From positions 1 through 10,710 of the forward strand of contig CATPCA010000110.1 in assembly GCA_955652545.1 (NCBI GenBank): 10,710 nucleotides of DNA, read 5' to 3'. This DNA comes from Candidatus Dormiibacterota bacterium. GTDB taxonomy: Bacteria > Chloroflexota > Dormibacteria > UBA8260. Numbering within the stretch: position 1 is the first letter of the stretch; every line of letters starts with the position of its first letter. The position numbers were made by a program, and so were the translations under genes. Below are positions 1-5,633 of this stretch, in pieces. The notes under the pieces were generated by a model, which made no database searches, had not been told where the DNA came from, and worked only from the letters and a program-made list of their open reading frames with translations.

Positions 1-158
1 ATCTCCCAGAGGGCGTGGACGATCGCGGCTGTCACCGAGTCGTGGCCGCAGCCGGCGCAGAGCGTCGACATCGAGCCCTCGTAATCGCGGATGGTGAGGC
101 CCAGTCCGTTGCGGCGTGTCCCCGGGTGCTCGATGCGCGGCTTGTCGATGGACGGCAC
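1..158 (-). CDS. korB: 2-oxoacid:acceptor oxidoreductase beta subunit (partial, N-terminus only)
   Basis: This subunit binds thiamine diphosphate and carries an iron-sulfur cluster; with the alpha subunit it oxidatively decarboxylates a 2-oxoacid to its acyl-CoA in the cytoplasm. Only about 52 N-terminal residues are present and the rest lies beyond the left edge. Visible landmarks are the segment RIEHPGTRRNGLGLTIRDYE and then LCAGCGHDSVTAAIVHALWE, whose CxGCGH motif is the conserved start of the TPP-binding/Fe-S domain in this family. The GTG at 158 is chosen because GGAG (169-166 on the minus strand) sits 7 nt upstream and it starts just one base after the TGA of the alpha gene, so translation is probably coupled. 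The third base position is strongly G/C. The 2-oxoglutarate specificity implied by the symbol comes from the operon type and is not shown by this fragment. Confidence 0.88.
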   Translation of the reverse strand, partial: MPSIDKPRIEHPGTRRNGLGLTIRDYEGSMSTLCAGCGHDSVTAAIVHALWE

Positions 159-159
159 G

Positions 160-1992
160 TCAGGTCTCCATCTGAGCGCGGACACTGTCGACAACCTCGG
201 CGGCGCTGAGAGGGAGCCCGTCGTAGGCGAGCACCGAGCGCAGGCGGTCCTTGGGCACCGCTGTCTCCAGCACCAGTAGCGAGCGAAGCTGGGCGTCGCG
301 GTTCTGCTCGACGACGAAGATGCGGTCGTGGTCGTCGAGGAAGTCCTGGACCGTTGGTCCAAACGGGAAGCTGCGGACGCGCATGTAGTCGAAGGGCAGT
401 CCCTGCGCTGCGAGCAGCTCGATGGCCTCGCGGACCGCAGGGTCGCAACCACCGACCGTGACCAGCGCGGCGCGGGCTCCGTGGCGCTCGATCTGCGGCT
501 GCGGCACGTGCGCGGCCGCCGCGGCATGTTTGCGAGCCAGCCGGTCGATCACCTGCTGGTACTCGTCTGGTGACTCGGTGTAGCTGCCGAACTGGTTGTG
601 CCCGGAGCCGCGCGCAAAGTACGCGCCCTTCTCGCCGACGCCGGGAAGCGTGCGCGCGGCCACGTGGTCGCTGTTCGGGTTGGCATAGCGGTGGTATGCC
701 TCGATGCGGCTTTCGAGTTGCTCGGCGTCGAGGACCGGGCCACGCTGGGGCAGGCGCGAGTCATCCCACGACAGCCGCGGGATCATCCAGTCGTTCATGC
801 CGATGTCCACATCGGACAGCATCATCACCGGGGTCTGGAACTGCTCGGCGAGGTCGAAGCTGCGCACCGCTAAGTCGAAGCACTCTGAGGGGTTGCCCGG
901 GAACAGAAGGATGTGCTTGGTGTCGCCATGCGACGCGTAGGCGCACGTCAGGATGTCGCCCTGCTGGGTGCGGGTGGGCATGCCGGTGGAGGGTCCGGCG
1001 CGCTGGACATCGACGATCACCACCGGGGTCTCGGTGTAATACGCGAGGCCGATCAGCTCACTCATGAGCGAGATCCCCGGGCCGGAGGTTGAGGTGACGG
1101 CGCGGGCGCCGTTCCAGCTGGCCCCGATCACGATCCCGATCGCAGCCAGCTCATCCTCAGCCTGCAGGATCAGGTAGTTCTTGCGCCCCGTCCTGCCGTC
1201 GCGACGGTAGCGCGCGCAGAGCTGGGTGAACGCATCCATCAGGGATGTCGATGGTGTGATCGGGTACCACGCCGCAACCGTCACACCGGCGTAGAGGCAG
1301 CCAAGGGCTGCGGCGGTGTTGCCGTCGATGAGGATGGAATCCGCGGTTCCATCCATGACCTCGACATGGCACGGCAGCGGGCAGTCGAAGTGGTCGTGCG
1401 CGTACCGATACCCGAGCATGAGAGCGCGCTGGTTGGAGTCCCGCAGCCGCTCCTTGCCGGCGAACTTGTCGGCCAACAGGTTGGAAACGGTGTCGAGGTC
1501 GATGTCCAGCAGCGCGACGAGCGTTCCGGCGGACACGATGTTCTGCATCAGGGTGCGCTCGCGGGGACTGCGGAAGTTCTCGGTGCACATCCGGGCAACC
1601 GGTACTCCGAGGTAGGTGACATCGCTCCTCACCAAGGCGGGGTCGATCGGCCAGGTCGCGTCCCAGACCACGTAACCGTCGGAGCGCACCTCGCCGATGT
1701 CTGCCGCATACGTGTTGGTGTTCATGGCCACCATCAGGTCGTAGTCGCGCGCCCGGGCAGTGTGGCCGGAACCATTGACCCTGATCTCATACCAGGTGGG
1801 CAGCCCCTGGATGTTGGACGGGAACAGGTTTTTCCCGGACACCGGGATGCCCATGCGGAAGAACGCCTGCATCAACAGGTTGCTGGCGCTCGACGAGCCC
1901 GTGCCGTTGACGTTGGCGAGCTTGATCGCGATGTCGTTGACCCGGCTGCTGCCGTCACTCGCGGTCTTCGGGATGACCCGGTCGAGCACCAT
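160..1992 (-). CDS. korA: 2-oxoacid:acceptor oxidoreductase, fused gamma-alpha subunit
   Basis: This is the catalytic partner of the TPP subunit in an enzyme converting 2-oxoacid + CoA to acyl-CoA + CO2 while reducing an iron-sulfur carrier. From the ATG at 1992 it has 610 residues. Residues about 15-200 are the gamma domain (NDIAIKLANVNGTGSSSASN onward), and residues about 215-500 are the alpha/pyrimidine domain with the diagnostic YPITPST at 243-249 and TSTSGPGISLMSELIGLAYY near 300. The last 100 residues form the transketolase-C-like domain. The length fits the gamma-alpha fusion seen in Mycobacterium tuberculosis KorA. An upstream CTG-ATG reading could add 23 residues, but those have no family character. 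The chosen ATG has GGGGG 7 nt upstream and overlaps the TGA of the flavoprotein gene by one base (TGATG). 2-Oxoglutarate is the likeliest substrate, but pyruvate or another oxoacid is possible. Confidence 0.92.
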   Translation of the reverse strand: MVLDRVIPKTASDGSSRVNDIAIKLANVNGTGSSSASNLLMQAFFRMGIPVSGKNLFPSNIQGLPTWYEIRVNGSGHTARARDYDLMVAMNTNTYAADIGEVRSDGYVVWDATWPIDPALVRSDVTYLGVPVARMCTENFRSPRERTLMQNIVSAGTLVALLDIDLDTVSNLLADKFAGKERLRDSNQRALMLGYRYAHDHFDCPLPCHVEVMDGTADSILIDGNTAAALGCLYAGVTVAAWYPITPSTSLMDAFTQLCARYRRDGRTGRKNYLILQAEDELAAIGIVIGASWNGARAVTSTSGPGISLMSELIGLAYYTETPVVIVDVQRAGPSTGMPTRTQQGDILTCAYASHGDTKHILLFPGNPSECFDLAVRSFDLAEQFQTPVMMLSDVDIGMNDWMIPRLSWDDSRLPQRGPVLDAEQLESRIEAYHRYANPNSDHVAARTLPGVGEKGAYFARGSGHNQFGSYTESPDEYQQVIDRLARKHAAAAAHVPQPQIERHGARAALVTVGGCDPAVREAIELLAAQGLPFDYMRVRSFPFGPTVQDFLDDHDRIFVVEQNRDAQLRSLLVLETAVPKDRLRSVLAYDGLPLSAAEVVDSVRAQMET

Positions 1993-3767
1993 CAGTGAGC
2001 CCCCGCCGGGACAGGAGCGCCCGCCAAGGGAAGAAGGAGCGTGAACTTCTCCATGTCCCACGCAGCGGTGGGGCAGCGCTCGGCACAGAGGCCGCAGTGG
2101 ACGCAGAGATCTTCGTCCTTCATCATCAGCCGGCCGGTCTGCGGCAGGGCGGCCGAGGCGAAGAGTGCCTGCGCGGGGTTGACGGCCGGCGTGGAGAGAC
2201 GCTCACGAACGGATGCCTCGTCTCCGTCGGTCGTGATGGTCAGGCACTGCACGGGGCACACGTCGATGCACGCGTCGCATTCGATGCACAGCGGCGCGGA
2301 GAACACTGTCTGGATGTCGCAGTTGAGGCAGCGCTGCACCTCGCGCGCGGTCTGCTCGGCGGTGAAGCCCAACTCCACCTCGACGTCGAGCTGCTCGAAC
2401 CTGCGCGTGAGCTCGACGTGGCTCATCTTCTGCCGGCTCGATGGGTTGTAGTCGTTGTGGTAGCTCCATTGCCCGAGCCCCATCGCCTGGGTCATCAGGT
2501 TCATCATCACCGGCGGCCGTTCGCTGACGACGTCGCCCTCGCAGTGTTTGTGGATCGAGATTGCGGCCTGGTGGGCGTGCTCGACGGCCCAGATGATGTT
2601 CTTCGGCCCGAAAGCGGAGTCACCGCCGAAGAACACCCCGGGAAGGGTGGACTGCATCGTCGTCGCATCGACGACGGGGACGTCGCCGTCGAAATCCATG
2701 CCCAGGTCGCGCTCGATCCACGGGAACGCATTGTCCTGGCCGATGGCGAGGATAACGTCGTCGCAGGGAAGGAAGACGGTGTCGAGCACCGTCGACGTCC
2801 GTGCGTCGGCGTCCCACTCCAGTCGATCGAACTCCATCCCCACCAGCCGTCCGTCCTCGACGACGAAGCGCTTCGGCGCGTGGTTGACGATGATCTGGAC
2901 GCCCTCCTCCTCGGCGTCCTCGAGCTCCCAGCTCGACGCCTTGAAGAAGGGGCGCGGGCGCCGTGCCATCACTCGGATGTCCTTGCCGCCGAGGCGGAGC
3001 GATGAGCGGCAGCAGTCCATCGCGGTGTTCCCCACCCCGATGATCAGCACACGGTCGCCGATCGAGTCGATGTGGCCGAAAGCGATCGACTGCAACCAGT
3101 CGATGCCGATGTGGATGCGGTCCGTCTCGTGGCGCCCGGGCAGCTCGAGCTCCTTGCCACGCGGTGCCCCACTACCGATGAACACGGCGTCGAAGCCCTG
3201 GCCGAGAAGCGCGCGCAGGCTGCTGATCGGTGTCCCGTACCGGACGTCGACGCCCATGTCGAGGATCACGTCCACCTCCTCGTCGAGGACGCGGGCGGGC
3301 AGGCGGAACGAGGGGATGTTGGTGCGCATCAGGCCCCCCGGGGTGGCGTGCTGCTCGAACATCACCACCTCGTAGCCGAGCGGGAGAAGGTCGTTGGCGA
3401 CCGTGAGCGAGGCCGGGCCGGCGCCGACACAGGCAATTCGCCGCCCGTTCCTGACGCTCGGGATCACCGGCAGCCGCTCGGCGATGTCCCCCCGGAGGTC
3501 GGCGGCCACCCGCTTGAGGCGGCAGATGGCCACCGGGGTGCCGTCGACACGCTCCCGCCGGCAGGCCGGCTCGCAGGGACGGTCGCAGGTCCGCCCGAGG
3601 ATCGCGGGGAACACGTTGGACTCCCGGTTGACCATGTAGGCGTCCGTGTACCTCCCCATGGCGATCAGCCGGATGTACTCGGGCACATCGGTGTGGGCCG
3701 GACAGGCCCACTGGCAGTCCACGACGCGATGGAAGTATTCCGGGTCGCCTGTGTCAGTCGCCTTCAT
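1992..3767 (-). CDS. GltD-like FAD/NAD(P)-dependent oxidoreductase with C-terminal 2x[4Fe-4S] ferredoxin domain (KorC-type subunit)
   Basis: The protein (591 residues) probably carries electrons between the oxoacid oxidoreductase core and NADP(H). Domains in order are: a GltD-type cysteine domain (CQWACP at 18-23; Cys61, 65, 69); an FAD Rossmann motif GAGPAS (116-121); and an NAD(P)H Rossmann motif GVGNTAMDCC (244-253) followed by VMARRPRP, whose arginines favour NADPH. A second FAD contact is GGDSAFGPKN (381-390). Then come RCLNC (479-483) and two ferredoxin motifs with Cys494/497/500/504 and Cys555/558/561/565. The ATG at 3767 is chosen because MKATDTGDPEYFH is where family-like sequence begins; an upstream GTG/ATG-type extension to 3833 looks non-coding. 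AGG directly abuts this ATG, so there is no properly spaced ribosome site and the mRNA may be leaderless or short-leadered. It is the first gene of the minus-strand operon. In Azoarcus evansii a similar third subunit makes KorAB a 2-oxoglutarate:NADP+ oxidoreductase; that function is inferred here. Confidence 0.88.
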   Translation of the reverse strand: MKATDTGDPEYFHRVVDCQWACPAHTDVPEYIRLIAMGRYTDAYMVNRESNVFPAILGRTCDRPCEPACRRERVDGTPVAICRLKRVAADLRGDIAERLPVIPSVRNGRRIACVGAGPASLTVANDLLPLGYEVVMFEQHATPGGLMRTNIPSFRLPARVLDEEVDVILDMGVDVRYGTPISSLRALLGQGFDAVFIGSGAPRGKELELPGRHETDRIHIGIDWLQSIAFGHIDSIGDRVLIIGVGNTAMDCCRSSLRLGGKDIRVMARRPRPFFKASSWELEDAEEEGVQIIVNHAPKRFVVEDGRLVGMEFDRLEWDADARTSTVLDTVFLPCDDVILAIGQDNAFPWIERDLGMDFDGDVPVVDATTMQSTLPGVFFGGDSAFGPKNIIWAVEHAHQAAISIHKHCEGDVVSERPPVMMNLMTQAMGLGQWSYHNDYNPSSRQKMSHVELTRRFEQLDVEVELGFTAEQTAREVQRCLNCDIQTVFSAPLCIECDACIDVCPVQCLTITTDGDEASVRERLSTPAVNPAQALFASAALPQTGRLMMKDEDLCVHCGLCAERCPTAAWDMEKFTLLLPLAGAPVPAGAH

Positions 3768-3981
3768 CCTCGGTTGGATCGGCCCCCATACGTCGGTGCG
3801 CGCTGGACTGTGCCGAGTGTAGCCCGGTCCCAATCATGGCCCTGCCACCGCCGGCGCGCATGATTGCACCATCCGCAGCGACCGTGCCGCCGACGAAGCG
3901 CGCCAGACGGTCGCGTGGACGCGGGCACGCCTGCTGACGCACACTATGGCCGCCGGTGAAGCACGTCATAGAGGACCGGAG

Positions 3982-4848
3982 ATGGCCAGGCTGCCGACCC
4001 GGGAGCTCGCCGAGATCGTCCGCCTGCAGAGGGGCCGGCACAGACGACCCCAGGACGGCGTCTGCGCGATGGAGCTGGTCGCCTGGATGGCCGGCGAGAG
4101 GCACAGCGATCACCCGCGGTCCGCCTCCCCGGTGATCGCGGCGTTCAGCCGCCCGTTCAACGATGCCCTGGCCCCGGCATATCGCCAGCGCATGGGCCCT
4201 CTCGCTGCGAGGATGATCGGCACGCGCGGCACTGTGGAGCAGGAAGCCGTGCGCAGCCAGATGCTGTGGGACTGGACGATCGCCACCGCAGTCCCTGTGT
4301 GGCTCGTCGCCGCAGGGCGGCCGGACCTGGCCTTCTCAATCGTCACTGGCCGCGCAGGGGCTCTCGATGCCGCCAACCGCGCTCTCGACGCCAACGGCCA
4401 CGCCTACGTCCGTCCGGTCGACGACCATCTCACCGCGTCGCGCGTCAGCAGCGCGCTCGCCGTCGCCGGCGTCACCGCAGCCTGCATCGCGGGCAGGGAC
4501 GCGGCGGACTCCGCTCGCGGCTCCCGCGCTCGCCGTCACTGGGAGGCCGCCCGCGTCCTGGCCCGCACTGCTGCCTGGCGGGTTGCCGAGCCGGTGCAGC
4601 CAGACCTGTGGCGCGCAGCCGAGCAGTTGCGGGACAGTGCGTTCGTGCTTCTCGATCGTCTGATCGCGACCACTGAGGTGGCCGCCCCGGCGCCCGTCGG
4701 CGACCAGGACGTCGGGCGTTTGACGACTTTGGCGCGTTCAGGTAGAGTGCGCTCACCCGGGATGGAGGAGCCCGTGCAAAGAGGGGGGACCCAGGTCGAC
4801 GGCGTCACCGTGAACTGGGTGGAAGGGGGGCTTCGTACCAACCGGTAG
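3982..4848 (+). CDS. Uncharacterised actinobacterial-type protein with conserved Cys/HSDHP N-terminal block
   Basis: I do not recognise a characterised family. The 288-residue product has a distinctive N-terminal block, DGVCAMELVAWMAGERHSDH followed by PRSASPVIAAFSRPFND (about residues 25-61), then LAARMIGTRGTVEQE. I recall very similar blocks in many unnamed bacterial proteins, but cannot verify this here. The middle (about 95-235) is Ala/Arg-rich and predicted to be helical. There is no signal peptide or clear membrane segment, so it is probably cytoplasmic. The ATG at 3982 is preferred over the one at 3946 because GAGG (3971-3974) is 7 nt upstream and homology-like sequence starts near it. 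The last 45 codons use AGA, GGT, CTT and CGT, unlike the rest, and contain a promoter-like element, so the true conserved protein may effectively end near residue 240. It is divergent from the kor operon and convergent with the membrane gene. Confidence 0.72.
   Translation: MARLPTRELAEIVRLQRGRHRRPQDGVCAMELVAWMAGERHSDHPRSASPVIAAFSRPFNDALAPAYRQRMGPLAARMIGTRGTVEQEAVRSQMLWDWTIATAVPVWLVAAGRPDLAFSIVTGRAGALDAANRALDANGHAYVRPVDDHLTASRVSSALAVAGVTAACIAGRDAADSARGSRARRHWEAARVLARTAAWRVAEPVQPDLWRAAEQLRDSAFVLLDRLIATTEVAAPAPVGDQDVGRLTTLARSGRVRSPGMEEPVQRGGTQVDGVTVNWVEGGLRTNR
4720..4748 (+). promoter_or_regulatory. Sigma-70-type promoter inside the 3' end of the preceding gene
   Basis: TTGACG at 4720-4725 and TAGAGT at 4743-4748 are separated by exactly 17 bp, which is close to the actinobacterial housekeeping consensus. 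The element lies in the atypical tail of the 3982-4848 reading frame. A transcript would start near 4755, run through a small in-frame ORF with GGAGGAG upstream of a GTG, and meet the hairpin at 4852-4890. No other plus-strand gene begins before about 5627, so the implied product is a short RNA or small protein. Confidence 0.5.
4774..4848 (+). other. Candidate small ORF or small structured RNA between promoter and hairpin
   Basis: A GTG at 4774, preceded by GGAGGAG at 4764-4770, opens a 24-codon reading frame (VQRGGTQVDGVTVNWVEGGL then RTNR) that shares its frame and TAG stop with the larger upstream ORF. An ATG at 4762 in the same frame would give 28 codons but has weaker spacing. The segment also folds: ACCCAG (4789-4794) pairs with CTGGGT (4815-4820) around an inner ACGG/CCGT stem, and GAAG/CTTC (4822-4834) forms a small G-loop hairpin. 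Whether the element acts as a peptide, a small RNA or only as the C-terminus of the larger protein cannot be decided from sequence. Confidence 0.25.
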
Positions 4849-4851
4849 CGA

Positions 4852-4890
4852 GACCTCACCGTCAGCTCGGCAGGGAGCTGGCGGTGGGTC
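4852..4890. terminator. Strong hairpin between convergent genes (likely bidirectional terminator)
   Basis: GACC-U-CACCGUCAGCUC (4852-4868) pairs with GAGCUGGCGGUGGGUC (4875-4890) to give 16 base pairs with one bulged U, one G-U pair and a six-base loop GGCAGG. It starts three bases after the TAG at 4848 and lies between two genes that converge, as expected of a terminator. There is no U tract on either side, so it would be of the U-less type often proposed in actinobacteria. Confidence 0.6.
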
Positions 4891-4917
4891 CCGCGCCAGC
4901 CGATCGGGAGTGCCGGA

Positions 4918-4989
4918 TCAGCCGCGCGCCCCGAGGCCGTCAACGACCAGTGCGATCACATGTGCCGACGCCCGGGCCGCGAGCGTGGA
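4918..4989 (-). pseudogene. Relic matching the 3' end of the PaaX-family gene, in another frame of the membrane-protein gene
   Basis: On the minus strand, in a frame different from the overlapping membrane-protein gene, this stretch reads TLAARASAHVIALVVDGLGA then RG and a TGA at 4920-4918. The PaaX-family protein of this window ends TLAPRASAHVIALVADSQVA before its last residues. Over 4949-4988 versus 8798-8837 I count 31 of 40 identical bases, and seven of the nine mismatches fall at third codon positions of the shared frame. This suggests that both were once translated in that frame. The match stops abruptly at about 4988. It is most simply the leftover 3' end of a second regulator gene joined to the membrane gene. 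A TetR-family tail (ALVxDGL) is another possible source. Confidence 0.45.
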
Positions 4990-5518
4990 AGTTGGACGGC
5001 ACCGGTAGCCGTTCGGCCAGCCGGGCTTGACGGGAGAGGCGCAGGTCCAGGCCTGCTGCCTGGCCGGCGAGCGCGCTGGCAAACCCCGTGAACCCCTTCA
5101 CGGCCCAGATCAGCACGGCTCCCTCGCCGGCGACCTTCATGATCTCGATGTTCCAGAAGATCCTGCTCGGCCGTATCCGGCGCAGCTGGCGAACCGGGAA
5201 CACGCCAGAATGCAGCGGCGCGCGCCAGCGGAGCATGCCCTGATCCACCTGCGCGGAGTAGGCGAAGCGCCACAAGAACCAGTACGCGTTCCAGGCGGCG
5301 ATGACCAGCCAGATCACGTTTCCGTAGGGGATGTCGCGCCGGACGAAGACTGAGAAGAACAGCTCACCGACAACGGCCGGGACAAGAACAAAGCCCGCGA
5401 TCAGCGCGGCGACGTGCGATGCCGGCAAGCGGTAGGAGGCGCAAAGCGCCGGGTCGATCGACCCAGCTGCGGTCGTCGGCTTCTCACCGTCAGGCGCGGC
5501 TGGAGGAGACACCATCAT
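4940..5518 (-). CDS. Small integral membrane protein with PH-like cytoplasmic region
   Basis: This is a 192-residue protein of unknown role. A short Pro/Ala-rich N-terminus precedes two hydrophobic segments: about residues 35-58 (HVAALIAGFVLVPAVVGELF onward) and 66-87 (NVIWLVIAAWNAYWFLWRFA). The remaining soluble part, GMLRWRAPLHSGVFPVRQLR through VAGEGAVLIWAVKGFTGFAS, has the alternating strand pattern of small bacterial PH-like domains (bPH/YdbS-like); that assignment is tentative. The ATG pair at 5518/5515 is used as the start because upstream sequence in frame is not protein-like and holds a palindromic element; no clear ribosome site is visible. The last 15 or so residues (RGPGVGTCDRTGR) are read out of frame through DNA that matches the end of the PaaX-type gene, so the native C-terminus may have been lost. 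It is divergent from the esterase/synthase operon. Confidence 0.68.
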   Translation of the reverse strand: MMVSPPAAPDGEKPTTAAGSIDPALCASYRLPASHVAALIAGFVLVPAVVGELFFSVFVRRDIPYGNVIWLVIAAWNAYWFLWRFAYSAQVDQGMLRWRAPLHSGVFPVRQLRRIRPSRIFWNIEIMKVAGEGAVLIWAVKGFTGFASALAGQAAGLDLRLSRQARLAERLPVPSNFHARGPGVGTCDRTGR

Positions 5519-5567
5519 GCCGGTCTGGTGAAGGCGAAGGCCGTGGACACCACCTGAGGGTGGAGCT

Positions 5568-5633
5568 CGCACCTGAACTCTGTCTGAACCCGGTACGCGG
5601 AGCGACGATGGGTTCAGGCCCTGTTCATGTGCG
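5568..5633. promoter_or_regulatory. Palindromic operator-like element of four GTTCA repeats at 11-bp spacing
   Basis: On the minus strand GTTCAG starts at 5589 and again at 5578. On the plus strand GTTCAG starts at 5612 and GTTCAT at 5623. Each pair is spaced exactly 11 bp. The two 24-base arms (5591 to 5568 on minus, 5610 to 5633 on plus) agree at 19 positions: GGGTTCAG, one interior C, GTTCA and GTGCG. The arms are separated by 18 bp and sit between two divergent genes. One-turn direct repeats are the binding style of OmpR/PhoP response regulators, and the Streptomyces PHO box is built of 11-nt units with a GTTCA core. The regulator itself is not in the window. Confidence 0.55.

Noticed and set aside
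1995..3005. 336-codon plus-strand open frame antisense to the flavoprotein gene
   Set aside because: It mirrors the G/C third-position bias of the real gene and shows no domain or ribosome site. The opposite strand encodes a clear full-length family member.
3816..3821. TACACT -10-like box on the minus strand upstream of the kor operon
   Set aside because: No acceptable -35 sequence at 16-18 bp; six bases alone are not evidence of a promoter.
3072..3863. 263-codon plus-strand open frame running into the divergent intergenic region
   Set aside because: Low-complexity His/Arg/Asp-rich translation antisense to the conserved FAD domain; a shadow frame.
4783..4834. Possible 6C RNA, since two runs of six C lie on the minus strand
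   Set aside because: Only one of the two C runs (4825-4831) sits in even a small stem; the other has no complementary flanks, so the defining pair of C-loop hairpins is absent.
4755..4890. Known riboswitch classes (cobalamin, c-di-AMP, SAM) or a housekeeping RNA
   Set aside because: None of the conserved core sequences I know for these classes is present, and no downstream plus-strand gene is in reach of the unit.
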